This document shows, one piece after another, positions 7,860-16,352 of a stretch of 64,000 nucleotides of DNA. How positions within the stretch are numbered: position 1 is the first letter of the stretch; the number at the start of each line of letters is the position of its first letter. The notes below the pieces were generated by a model. The model worked only from the letters and a program-made list of their open reading frames with translations. It was not told the origin of the DNA and did no database searches. The stretch is from Paeniglutamicibacter sulfureus (GTDB taxonomy: Bacteria > Actinomycetota > Actinomycetes > Actinomycetales > Micrococcaceae). Location: the NCBI RefSeq assembly GCF_039535115.1, contig NZ_BAAAWO010000001.1, forward strand, positions 2,604,001 through 2,668,000. Direction: 5' to 3'. Both the position numbers and the translations under genes were made by a program.

Positions 7860-8453
7860 GTGAGACATTTGGGATACACGCGGGTGAGCACTTCGAGCCA
7901 GGATGCGCAGTTGCAGCTCGACGCGCTTCTCAAGGACGGGGTGCAAAAGCGGGACGTGTTTGCCGACGTCACCTCCGGAAGCAGGTCCGCGATCGAGCGA
8001 CCGGGAATGAAGAAGCTCTTGGAGTATGCCGAGGCCGGGGACACCGTGGTGGTCTGGCGGGTCGACCGGCTCGGCCGGTCCCTGGTCGATGTGCTGAACA
8101 CCGTGAACCTGTTGCGTGAACGCGGCGTGAATGTCCGCTCCATTTCCGACGGGATCGACCCGGCCACCTCGACCGGGCGCATGATGCTGAACCTGCTGGC
8201 CTCCCTGGCCGAGTATGAGCGCGAGCTGATCGTGGAGCGCGTCAATGCCGGGATCGCCGCCGCACGGAAAGGCGGCACTCGTTTCGGCCGGCCGCTCTCG
8301 GACCCTGCGGTGATCGCCGACAAGCTCGCGATCGCGAAGGATGCCCGGTTGAGGGGACGCACCGCCGAGGACGCGGCACGCCTGGTCGGGTGGAGCCGGG
8401 CGACGCTCTACCGCCACCTCGGACAAGACGCCGGCTCGATCAAGAGCATGTGA
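7860..8453 (+). CDS. tniR: Serine site-specific recombinase (Tn3-type resolvase)
   Basis: This 197-residue protein carries the resolvase N-terminal catalytic domain: GYTRVSTSSQDAQLQLDAL with the nucleophilic Ser10, then the VVWRVDRLGRS active-site arginines, and the LNLLASLAEYERELIVER helix. A C-terminal helix-turn-helix (AEDAARLVGWSRATLYRHL) binds DNA. It should resolve transposition cointegrates at the upstream dyad. A GTG start at 7860 was chosen because it opens directly into the conserved first strand; the frame is open from 7764 with a TTG, which would add 32 unrelated residues. It ends 3 bp before the transposase gene. Confidence 0.88.
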   Translation: MRHLGYTRVSTSSQDAQLQLDALLKDGVQKRDVFADVTSGSRSAIERPGMKKLLEYAEAGDTVVVWRVDRLGRSLVDVLNTVNLLRERGVNVRSISDGIDPATSTGRMMLNLLASLAEYERELIVERVNAGIAAARKGGTRFGRPLSDPAVIADKLAIAKDARLRGRTAEDAARLVGWSRATLYRHLGQDAGSIKSM

Positions 8454-8456
8454 TCG

Positions 8457-9914
8457 ATGATGGCCCCGCGAAGCGTTTCGGAGAAACTCGCCTTGCTGGG
8501 CCAACATGATGGCGGCGCCCCTTGGACTCGCATCGCCGCCGAGTCGGGGGTGCCGCTGCGGACACTGGCGCGCTGGTCCGCGAAGTATCGCGCCGACCCA
8601 ACATCCAGGGGTTTGCAGCGTACCCGCCGTACCGATCACGGGCGCCGGCGGATCCGGGCCGAACTCATCGAGGCCATCGAGGCACTGGCCCTTCAGCGCC
8701 CCGAACCCACCGCCGCCTACATCCACCGCCGCGTGGGCGACATCGCGGCCGACCGCGGACTCAGTCCGCCGAGTTACTCCAGTGTTCGTGCGATCATCGG
8801 TGCCATCGCCCCGGGACTTCGCACGCTTGCGCAAGAAGGGGATGCCGCGTACCGGGATCGCTTCGAGTTGGTGTTCCGCCGCGCCACTGCCCGCCCCAAC
8901 GAGCAGTGGCAGGCCGACCATACACTGCTGGACATCATGGTCCTGGGCAGGAAAGGGACCGCGGTGCGGCCGTGGCTCACGGTCGTGTTGGATGACTATT
9001 CCCGCGCCGTTGCCGGATACACCCTCTTCACCGGGGCCCCGTCGGCGGAACAAACCGCGCTGGCCCTGCACCAGGCCGTCAACACCAAGACCAACCCAAC
9101 CTGGCCGATCTATGGCTTGCCCGAGGTGCTCTACAGCGACCACGGGTCTGATTTCACCTCCGAACGCCTCAACCAAGTCTGCCTGGACACCCACATCCGT
9201 CTTATCCACTCCAGGGTCGGCGTCCCGCAGGGGCGCGGGAAGATCGAGCGCTTCTACGGGACCATCACCACCGAGCTCCTGCCCCACCTGCCCGGCCACA
9301 TCCCGCACGGGACCCGCGGCGCCCCTGTCACCACCCCCGCGCTCACCCTGGAACAGCTCGATGGGATCCTGGAGCAGTTCATCGTCACCGAATACAACTG
9401 CCGCCCCCATTCCCAGACGCACGAGGTCCCCGTGCAGCGCTGGGGAGCTTCCGGTTTCATCCCGCGCGCACCGGCGCACCCCGAGGACCTCGACTTGCTC
9501 TTGCTCACTGCGACTGCGACCCGGAAGGTGCAACGCGACGGCATCAAGTTCGCCGCCACCCGGTACGTCTCACCCATCCTCGCCGCCTACGTCGGCGAAC
9601 ACGTCACCGTGCGGTTCAATCCCCGCGACGTCGGGGAAATCCGCGTCTACTTCAACGATGCGTTTCTCTGCCGCGCGATCGCACCCGAGCTGGCAGCGGA
9701 CTCCGTCTCGTTCAAGGAACTGCAAGCCGCTCGGTCGCAACAACGACGAAACCTCAAAAAACAATTGCGGCAACGCCGCAGCCTCGCCGATGCCCTGCCC
9801 TCCGATGCCCGCTATGTCCCGCGAACAGCTGCGGATACAGATACGGACGCGAAACAGGACACCATCGAAGAAGTCCCGCCACGACACCGATTGCGCCTCT
9901 ATGAAACCGACTGA
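8457..9914 (+). CDS. tniA: DDE transposase, TniA-like (integrase core plus Mu C-terminal domain)
   Basis: This 485-residue protein has N-terminal helix-turn-helix segments (about 1-110), an rve integrase core with D154 (QADHT), D228 (YSDHGSDF) and E264 (GKIERF), i.e. a D-D-35-E triad, and a C-terminal beta-barrel region (about 340-410) like Mu transposase, ending in a basic helix. It should cut and join transposon ends, activated by the adjacent AAA+ ATPase. Two ATGs open at 8457 and 8460. It overlaps tniB by 14 bases. The catalytic triad is complete, so the element may be functional. Confidence 0.9.
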   Translation: MMAPRSVSEKLALLGQHDGGAPWTRIAAESGVPLRTLARWSAKYRADPTSRGLQRTRRTDHGRRRIRAELIEAIEALALQRPEPTAAYIHRRVGDIAADRGLSPPSYSSVRAIIGAIAPGLRTLAQEGDAAYRDRFELVFRRATARPNEQWQADHTLLDIMVLGRKGTAVRPWLTVVLDDYSRAVAGYTLFTGAPSAEQTALALHQAVNTKTNPTWPIYGLPEVLYSDHGSDFTSERLNQVCLDTHIRLIHSRVGVPQGRGKIERFYGTITTELLPHLPGHIPHGTRGAPVTTPALTLEQLDGILEQFIVTEYNCRPHSQTHEVPVQRWGASGFIPRAPAHPEDLDLLLLTATATRKVQRDGIKFAATRYVSPILAAYVGEHVTVRFNPRDVGEIRVYFNDAFLCRAIAPELAADSVSFKELQAARSQQRRNLKKQLRQRRSLADALPSDARYVPRTAADTDTDAKQDTIEEVPPRHRLRLYETD

Positions 9915-10806
9915 TCGCACCCATAGCGTCCTCGGCCCGGGAGATGACGGCCGGCGCTTTCTTTCCGCGGACACTGGCGAGATGAACCTCGGCCCGCCGC
10001 CGCAGCACCCGAGGCCGCCATTCCAGCTCACGCGAGAACACCGCCGCTTCACCGAATTCGCAGACGCCGTCCGCGCCCACCGCTACATCGGTCTGTGCTG
10101 GGGATCGCCTGGGGTCGGCAAAACCCTTTCGGCCCGGCACTACGCCGGCGCCGACGATTGGGAACAATGGCAGATGCCCTTCCCCGAGCACCTCGATCCC
10201 GTACCTGAACGCGTGCTCGAATCCCGCACCGCATTCTTCACCCCCACGGTCTCGGCAAGCGTCCGGGAAATTGACCAAGGGCTCCCGCGCGTCTGCCAAC
10301 AGATTTCCTATGCTCTCGACTACGCCGAACACGGCGTCGTGGATCCCTTCATCCACCGCGAGTCACGCTCCAGCGGCCGCACCGAACTGCTCATCATCGA
10401 CGAGGCCGACCGCCTCAAGACCGCCGGCCTCGAACAGGTCCGCGACTATTTCGATCGGCACACCATGGGCGTCATACTCATCGGAATGCCGGGGATCGAA
10501 AAGCGCCTGGCCCGCTACCCGCAGCTCTATAGCCGCATCGGCTTCGCGCACGAATACTGCCAACTCACCCCCGAGGAACTCACCGCAGTTTTGACCCGAC
10601 GTTTCCCGCGAGGGAACGACGAAGCCGATGGCGGTCTCGCACACGCAACAGCCATCGCGACCATCGTCCGCATCACCGGCGGCAACTTCCGCCTCGTCGA
10701 CCGGCTGACCACCCAGATCGAACGCGTCCAAACGGTCAACGCCCTCGCCGGACTCACCCCCGAGATTGTCGACACTGCACGGCGAGCCCTACTCATCGGC
10801 CACTAA
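9901..10806 (+). CDS. tniB: AAA+ ATPase, TniB-like transposition protein
   Basis: This 301-residue protein has an AAA+ fold with Walker A G-S-P-G-V-G-K-T (68-75), Walker B LLIIDEAD (163-170) and a sensor-type segment (GVILIGMPGIEKRL). TniB/IstB/MuB-like ATPases bind target DNA and activate the transposase. The ATG at 9901 was picked because it overlaps the tniA stop in a typical coupled arrangement and precedes a short Pro-rich lead into the conserved LTREHRRF helix. The frame extends further upstream only as a shadow of tniA. No tniQ-like gene follows. Confidence 0.87.
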   Translation: MKPTDRTHSVLGPGDDGRRFLSADTGEMNLGPPPQHPRPPFQLTREHRRFTEFADAVRAHRYIGLCWGSPGVGKTLSARHYAGADDWEQWQMPFPEHLDPVPERVLESRTAFFTPTVSASVREIDQGLPRVCQQISYALDYAEHGVVDPFIHRESRSSGRTELLIIDEADRLKTAGLEQVRDYFDRHTMGVILIGMPGIEKRLARYPQLYSRIGFAHEYCQLTPEELTAVLTRRFPRGNDEADGGLAHATAIATIVRITGGNFRLVDRLTTQIERVQTVNALAGLTPEIVDTARRALLIGH

Positions 10807-11035
10807 GCGCCGCGAAAAACACGCCACTTACCGTTGCGATTCACAGTCTCTTTTCCCTCAAGGGATCGAAGTCCCCGCATTGGCATCAAAGGATCCTTTG
10901 CTGCGACACAGTTTCATCTAAACAGCTGAAGGCAGAATCCGTTTCGGCTCTGAATCGACGTCGCTACATTCCGTACTTGGAGAACGCCCTGTCGAGTTCC
11001 GACCAATCCATACAGCTACCGGGATGGCCTGCTGA
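10807..11035. other. Intergenic, right flank of transposon
   Basis: No gene is visible. Base composition shifts here to lower G+C, continuing through the next two genes. The right end of the transposon is expected in this stretch, but no inverted copy of the left flank was found by eye. Confidence 0.4.
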
Positions 11036-11599
11036 TTAGTCCTCATTCGGAAGATCTTCCAGATTCTCCCGTTCCGCATCTTGCTTCTCGAACTGGAACG
11101 CGTCCCATAGCAGATTAGCCACGATAAGGAGCGTGAGTCCTACGTAACTGAGGACTGCCACGGAAATCGCCCCGAGCACCACTCGGATTTGTTCCACCCA
11201 TGCTGGAATGTCCTCGCTTGGTATCACAACCAAGGACACGACGAGGACTGTAATAGCAACTCCAGCAACCAAACTTAGGAGAATGTGTGCAGCTGCTTCG
11301 TCAAGAGCCCGCGTTCGAGCTTGCTCGTCTCTCATAAGTATGCGTTCACGCCATGCGGCTACCTGCGAAAAACCGGTGAGAAGGGCACCTGCCAGTAAAG
11401 CAGCACCCGCAAGTAGTTGGTCGGGAGATTGCACCCCAAGCCCAAACCAGATCATTCCACCAGCAACCAGAATTGGAATGGACAGCAGTACGATACGTGT
11501 CGTCCAGTCTGGCTTCTCAGCGGCAGCATTTTCCTCCCGATGCCGCAGCCCTTCACGAACGCCACGAATCAGTTGCATCGGGTTTAATCGGCTAGCCAA
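11036..11599 (-). CDS. Four-helix membrane protein, candidate RexB-like effector
   Basis: This 187-residue protein has four hydrophobic helices (about 35-55, 60-80, 103-126 and 136-163), a charged cytoplasmic loop between helices 2 and 3 (AAWRERILMRDEQARTRALDE, within 81-101) and an acidic tail. This matches the topology of phage lambda RexB and of small membrane effectors that depolarise the membrane in abortive infection. I see no clear sequence identity to a named family. The gene overlaps its upstream partner by 16 bases, so the two are coupled. G+C is lower than in most neighbours. An ordinary membrane protein of unknown role remains possible. Confidence 0.55.
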   Translation of the reverse strand: MASRLNPMQLIRGVREGLRHREENAAAEKPDWTTRIVLLSIPILVAGGMIWFGLGVQSPDQLLAGAALLAGALLTGFSQVAAWRERILMRDEQARTRALDEAAAHILLSLVAGVAITVLVVSLVVIPSEDIPAWVEQIRVVLGAISVAVLSYVGLTLLIVANLLWDAFQFEKQDAERENLEDLPNED

Positions 11600-12675
11600 T
11601 CCTTAACCTCCGTCGGGTTGATATTGGCAATCTGAACATCAGCTTCACGTGCAATTGCAGGCAGCCTTTCCGACACCTTCGTGTAGAAATACCACGGTGA
11701 CGGTGAGCCCTCGTGAACTGGGTACGTAAATATCTCCCGCAGCGAATCGACGGCGATCGTTGCTCGGGCTCCGTTCTCAGCGACCACACGGAGAGAGGCA
11801 TCGTCATAGTGGTCAGCCTCTCCTTCATAAACTAATTCCTGTTGCTCAAGTACAGCAGCTAGCTCCGACACTCCGTCACCCTTAGTAATCGCCTCCCCGG
11901 CACGCTGGCGCCTCTCCCACAACTTGGCGATGGTGCCCCCAGCCTCGTTTTGTTGTGTCTCTCGAAGTGAAATAGTGAGCGTTCGGCTAATCACGTCTGC
12001 GCCGCCCCTGCTAGAAGACCTATGGCCCTTGAATACCGCCGAGACAGATTTTGCTGACCCCAAGATCTCCTGCAGGTATTGACTATCGCTTGCCTGGCGC
12101 CATTTGAATGCAAGTCGTACACGTTTATTGACTTTGGGAACGGTCATTTTGGCTTCACGCGCCGCCGCACGCTCTGCCTTGTCTTGGGCCAATTTATGAT
12201 TTCTCAGTTCGATGCCGGTCCTATGAAGAAGGCTAATAAGCCGGCGCATGGGATCGCGTCCGTTGATGGTTTGCGCTATCACCACAAATTTGGAGTCATC
12301 CCGTTGGGAAAATAGGAATGCAAACATGTGAGCGGCTTCCGCTGAACGATCGGAGAGCTCCTGAGGGGTCTCCCCAATCTTGGTTGCATGGGTGTGGCTT
12401 CCGACAATTCCGGCTTCAACAACCAAGTGAATAAAATCGTCTCTAAGGATGGCCGGGTCACCCACCGTCAAAGTGGCCGTCGGCTGCCGGGGTTCACCAT
12501 CCGTGGATTCCTTTGGCTTAAACTCTTGGGTTGACATGGAGTGGACCGCCTCCAGCAAACTCACAATTCTGGCCCGTACATTGGAAGAACTATGCGATAG
12601 CAGTGGCTTGTTGTCTTTGAACATGTTGGGGTATGCCTCGACAACATAGGCCCTAAATCCATAAGTGGATGCCAT
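11584..12675 (-). CDS. Unrecognised cytosolic protein, candidate RexA-like sensor
   Basis: This 363-residue protein has no signal peptide or membrane segment. The N-terminal half alternates strands and helices (YGFRAYVVEAY; ILRDDFIHLVVEAGIVGSH; HMFAFLFSQRDDSKFVVIAQT; DPMRRLISLLHRTG), an order that resembles RexA by eye but without firm sequence identity. A basic central region (about 155-240) could bind nucleic acid. The ATG at 12675 has a strong GGAGGAA ribosome binding site. It is coupled to a four-helix membrane protein and sits beside a type I restriction system, which suggests an anti-phage sensor/effector pair. G+C is lower than the surroundings, consistent with acquisition. Function is unproven. 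Confidence 0.5.
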   Translation of the reverse strand: MASTYGFRAYVVEAYPNMFKDNKPLLSHSSSNVRARIVSLLEAVHSMSTQEFKPKESTDGEPRQPTATLTVGDPAILRDDFIHLVVEAGIVGSHTHATKIGETPQELSDRSAEAAHMFAFLFSQRDDSKFVVIAQTINGRDPMRRLISLLHRTGIELRNHKLAQDKAERAAAREAKMTVPKVNKRVRLAFKWRQASDSQYLQEILGSAKSVSAVFKGHRSSSRGGADVISRTLTISLRETQQNEAGGTIAKLWERRQRAGEAITKGDGVSELAAVLEQQELVYEGEADHYDDASLRVVAENGARATIAVDSLREIFTYPVHEGSPSPWYFYTKVSERLPAIAREADVQIANINPTEVKDWLAD

Positions 12676-13044
12676 AATAATTCCTCCATTGTTTTAACAT
12701 GATAATATCGGAATAATCCAATGCCTCACGCTTCGGAGTTTCCGGGCGGCACTGCACCGCTGGCCGTGGAAACGGATGGCCTGTCTGCCAGCAAGGCTAC
12801 GAAGCGCTCGTTTCTTGTCTCAGTCAACGCGAGTGGATGCCACCAGCGAAAGCAACTGGGTCGGCAGTGCCTCGGCTAGGTCGGCCACAAGCGCAAGCGT
12901 GAAAATCGTGGAGATCGTACTAGGGCATCTGGCTTTTGTGGGTGAAAGCGAATCGTCTCCAATTCGGGTTGAATAGAGGGTAAGAGTTATCGGTCCCCTC
13001 GTTGGCGATCCGGTGCGGAATATCCATGAGAAATTTGGGACGAC
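12676..13044. other. Divergent intergenic region between defence pair and hsdM
   Basis: This stretch of about 370 bp separates the minus-strand pair from the plus-strand restriction operon and must hold both promoters. An A+T-rich segment near 12690-12715 is the best place for the minus-strand promoter. Short frames exist on both strands but none has a convincing start or resembles a known protein. Confidence 0.5.
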
Positions 13045-15006
13045 TTGAGCAACCACGCATCATTCATTTGGGGAATCGCCGACCTGCTGAGGGGCAACTT
13101 CAAAGCTCACCAGTACGGCGATTTCATCCTTCCCTTCACCGTCCTGCGCCGCCTGGATTCAGTCCTGGCCGATACCAAGCCCAAGGTCCTGGAAGTTGTC
13201 GCGGAGGCCCAGGCCAAGGGCATGCCGGTCCGTCCGGTGCTGTTGAAGACCAAGGCCGGGCACCAGCATTCCTTCTACAACACCAGCCGCTACGACCTGG
13301 GCACCCTCATCGGGGACGCGGAAAACCTGCGCGAGAACCTCCTGGCCTACATCAATGCGTTCTCCGAGAACGTGCGGGACATCTTCGTGAAGTACAAGAT
13401 CGAAGACCGAATCGAGGAACTCGAAGACAACAACCTGCTCCTACTGGTGGTGCAACGTTTCGCCGAGGTTGACCTGCACCCCGAACATGTCTCCAACGCC
13501 CAGATGGGGCACATTTTCGAGGAACTCATCCGCAAGTTCGCCGAAGCCTCCAATGAAACCGCCGGTGAGCACTTCACCCCGCGCGAGGTCATCGAACTCA
13601 TGGTCGACCTGCTATTCGAAAATGACGATGCTGCCTTGCGCGACGGCGACATTGTCCGCTCGGTGTACGACCCGACAGCCGGCACCGGCGGCATGCTCTC
13701 GGTTGCCGAGGACCACCTCACCGCCATGAACCCCAAGGCCCGCCTCACCCTGGCCGGCCAGGAACTCAACGCCCAGTCCTATGCGATTTGCAAGGCCGAC
13801 ATGGTCATCAAGGGCCAGTCCGTGGATGCCATCGTCAACGACGACACCCTGCTCTATGACGGGCATGCCGGCACCACGTTCAACTACTGCCTGTCCAACC
13901 CGCCCTTCGGCGTGGACTGGAAGAAACAGGAAAAGACAGTCCGCGAGGAACACGCCGAGCGGGGCTTCGCCGGCCGCTTCGGCCCAGGCCTGCCCCGCGT
14001 TTCCGATGGATCAATGCTCTTCCTGCTGCACCTGATCTACAAAATGCGCGAACCAGCCACGGATTCAGCCGGGGGCCGTGCGGCCATTGTCCTGAACGGA
14101 TCCCCTTTGTTCACCGGTGGCGCCGGGTCCGGCGAATCCAACATCCGCAAATGGATCCTGGAACGCGACTACCTCGAAGCGATCATCGCCCTGCCCACAG
14201 ACATGTTCTACAACACCGGCATCAGCACCTACGTTTGGGTGCTCTCCAAGGACAAGGCCCCGGAGCGCCGCAACAAGATGCAGTTGGTCGATGGCTCCAA
14301 GTTGTTCCGAAAGATGCGCAAGGGCCTGGGATCCAAGCGCAACGAACTCGGCCCCGACGACATCAAGGCAATCGTAAATCTGTACGGCGACTTCGCGGCC
14401 ACCGACCAGTCGAAGATCTTTGACACCACCGATTTCTTCTACCGGACGATCACCATCGAACGCCCGCTCAAGCTGAACTTCGCCACGACGCCTGACCGCA
14501 TCGAGGCCGCTCTGGCAGCCAAGGCCTTCGGCAAGCTCACCCCCGAGACCCTGGCCAGCTTGCCCACCGCGCTGGAGTCCATGAACGTCACCTTGCTGTG
14601 GAAGAACCGGGACGAATTCACCAAGGCCCTGAAGAAACAGCTCAAGGCGACCGGCACCGAACTATCCGCACCCCAGCTGAAGTCACTTATCTCCGGGCTC
14701 TCCAAACGCGACGACACCGCGGACGTCTGCACCGGTGCCAAGGGCAACATCGAGGTTGACGCCGATCTGCGCGACACCGAAAATGTTCCTTGGAACGAAG
14801 ACATTCACGCCTACTTCAACCGCGAAGTCAAACCCTTCGTCCCCGACGCATGGATCGACGAAGACAAAACTAGGGACGGCTGCGAAATCCCCTTCACCCG
14901 ACACTTCTACCAATACACCCCACCACGGATACTCGAGGAGATCGACGCAGACCTCGACGCGGTCTTGGGACGTATCCGCGCACGCCTCGAGCAGGTCAAG
15001 GCATGA
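13045..15006 (+). CDS. hsdM: Type I restriction-modification DNA methyltransferase subunit
   Basis: This 653-residue protein has the HsdM N-terminal helical domain (about 1-140; IWGIADLLRGNFKAHQYGDF) and a SAM-dependent N6-adenine methyltransferase domain. Visible motifs are FTPREV (177-182), motif I DPTAGTGGM (209-217) and motif IV N-P-P-F (285-288), the order of gamma-class adenine methylases. With HsdS it methylates the recognition site; with HsdR it forms the restriction complex. A TTG start at 13045 follows a weak GGGACG ribosome binding site and opens into the conserved first helix. The stop overlaps the hsdS ATG (ATGA at 15003-15006). Confidence 0.93.
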   Translation: MSNHASFIWGIADLLRGNFKAHQYGDFILPFTVLRRLDSVLADTKPKVLEVVAEAQAKGMPVRPVLLKTKAGHQHSFYNTSRYDLGTLIGDAENLRENLLAYINAFSENVRDIFVKYKIEDRIEELEDNNLLLLVVQRFAEVDLHPEHVSNAQMGHIFEELIRKFAEASNETAGEHFTPREVIELMVDLLFENDDAALRDGDIVRSVYDPTAGTGGMLSVAEDHLTAMNPKARLTLAGQELNAQSYAICKADMVIKGQSVDAIVNDDTLLYDGHAGTTFNYCLSNPPFGVDWKKQEKTVREEHAERGFAGRFGPGLPRVSDGSMLFLLHLIYKMREPATDSAGGRAAIVLNGSPLFTGGAGSGESNIRKWILERDYLEAIIALPTDMFYNTGISTYVWVLSKDKAPERRNKMQLVDGSKLFRKMRKGLGSKRNELGPDDIKAIVNLYGDFAATDQSKIFDTTDFFYRTITIERPLKLNFATTPDRIEAALAAKAFGKLTPETLASLPTALESMNVTLLWKNRDEFTKALKKQLKATGTELSAPQLKSLISGLSKRDDTADVCTGAKGNIEVDADLRDTENVPWNEDIHAYFNREVKPFVPDAWIDEDKTRDGCEIPFTRHFYQYTPPRILEEIDADLDAVLGRIRARLEQVKA

Positions 15007-16352
15007 GTCCAAAGCCATACCCCGAGTACAAAGACAGCGGTTTTGATTGGCTAGGGGCCCTTCCTACGGGCTGGGAAGCCCGGCGATTAAAGTTTGGATT
15101 CGACCTGCAAAAACGACCCATCGCATCGGACATGGATATTGTTACCGCTTTTCGCGATGGTGAAGTAACCCTTCGGAAGAATCGTCGCCTCGGAGGGTAC
15201 ACAGAGGGCGACAAACAGATCGGCTACCAAGGCATCGAATCGGGTGATCTCGTAATTCACGCAATGGACGCCTTTGCTGGAGCAATCGGCGTCTCTGACT
15301 CTCGGGGAAAATCAACACCGGTCTACAACGTATGTAGACCCAAGCCCGGAGTCAACGCCCGTTTCTTCGCACTAGCTTTACGGCATTTAGCCCTCACTGG
15401 CTATATCGAGTCCCTGTCGAAAGGAATCCGAGAACGCTCGACAGATTTTCGCTGGGCTGACGCTAAAAATGTGATCGTCCCATTCCCTCCACAGCACGAA
15501 CAATACGCAATCGTCGACTACTTGGATCGCGAGACGGCTGAGATTGATGCATTCATCGCTGACCAGGAAGAACTCATCGCGCTTCTGGCTGAGCGACGTA
15601 CAACGACCATCACCCAAGCCGTCACCAAAGGCCTTGACCCTAATGCGCCGATGAAGGACAGCGGGGTGGATTGGCTCGGCGATGTGCCAGAGGGATGGAG
15701 TGTCCAGCGGCTTAGCCACGTCACGAGTGCTGTCATCGATTGCCTTCACTCCACACCGGAAAAAAGTGATGAAGGAAAGTTTATTAGTATCCGAACCAGC
15801 TGCATCAGGGACGGTGAACTCTTCCCGGAAAAGGGGCTAACAATCGATGAACCCACTTTCCGAGAGAGGACGGCAAAAGGCACTCCAGAAGCAGGGGACG
15901 TGTTCTTTACGCGTGAGGCACCGGCGGGTGAAGCCGCATTGGTAGATAACCTTGGTCACTACGCACTTGGTCAACGTATGGTGCTGCTGAAGCCCTCTTC
16001 TGAATTGCTGGATTCACGATTCCTATTATGGAACATCTACATGCCACATGTCCGCAGATACATCGATATTGAAGCAAACGGATCAACCGTCAAGAATTTG
16101 CCGATTCCGGATATCAAGTCCATCCCGATCGTTGTTCCCCGTAAAGATCAGCAGCAACGAATAATCGGGTATTTGAACCGAGAAATTTCCGAGATTGATG
16201 AAGCCATTGCGGATGCGCGTGCGTCTATTGCGTTATCGAAGGAGCGTCGTGCCGCTGTGATCAGCGCCGCGGTGACGGGGAAGATCGACGTCCGCAGCAC
16301 CAGCGTCCAGGCAACCAACAAAGTGGAGGCTGAGTCTGTTGGCGTTGCATAA
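15003..16352 (+). CDS. hsdS: Type I restriction-modification specificity subunit
   Basis: This 449-residue protein has the standard HsdS layout: two variable target-recognition domains (about 10-160 and 225-380), each followed by a conserved coiled-coil spacer (YLDRETAEIDAFIADQEELI and YLNREISEIDEAIADA). Each half begins with the same KDSG-x-DWLG segment (near residues 11 and 218), showing internal duplication. It sets which split DNA sequence is methylated or cut. The recognition domains are visibly richer in A+T than hsdM and hsdR, as expected for a part exchanged between strains. It overlaps hsdM by 4 bases and hsdR by 14. Confidence 0.92.
   Translation: MSPKPYPEYKDSGFDWLGALPTGWEARRLKFGFDLQKRPIASDMDIVTAFRDGEVTLRKNRRLGGYTEGDKQIGYQGIESGDLVIHAMDAFAGAIGVSDSRGKSTPVYNVCRPKPGVNARFFALALRHLALTGYIESLSKGIRERSTDFRWADAKNVIVPFPPQHEQYAIVDYLDRETAEIDAFIADQEELIALLAERRTTTITQAVTKGLDPNAPMKDSGVDWLGDVPEGWSVQRLSHVTSAVIDCLHSTPEKSDEGKFISIRTSCIRDGELFPEKGLTIDEPTFRERTAKGTPEAGDVFFTREAPAGEAALVDNLGHYALGQRMVLLKPSSELLDSRFLLWNIYMPHVRRYIDIEANGSTVKNLPIPDIKSIPIVVPRKDQQQRIIGYLNREISEIDEAIADARASIALSKERRAAVISAAVTGKIDVRSTSVQATNKVEAESVGVA

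Larger units (their letters stand above)
7681..10806 (+). mobile_element. Tn5053/Tn402-like transposon core (resolvase, TniA, TniB)
   Basis: Three tightly packed plus-strand genes encode a serine resolvase, a DDE transposase with Mu-like C-terminal region, and an AAA+ ATPase, the TniR-TniA-TniB set of Tn5053/Tn402-type and Tn552-like elements. A dyad resembling a res site lies just upstream of the resolvase. The boundaries given cover only the supported core. Terminal inverted repeats and a target-site duplication were not found. No tniQ-like gene is present. The element sits between the sulfur island and the defence island. Confidence 0.75.

Noticed and set aside
7494..11035. Terminal inverted repeats or target-site duplication of the transposon
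   Set aside because: By-eye comparison of both flanks gave only short chance matches (for example GGATCC), so none is reported.
12820..13056. A 78-residue minus-strand frame upstream of hsdM
   Set aside because: It has no ribosome binding site or recognisable similarity and lies over the region that must hold the hsdM promoter.
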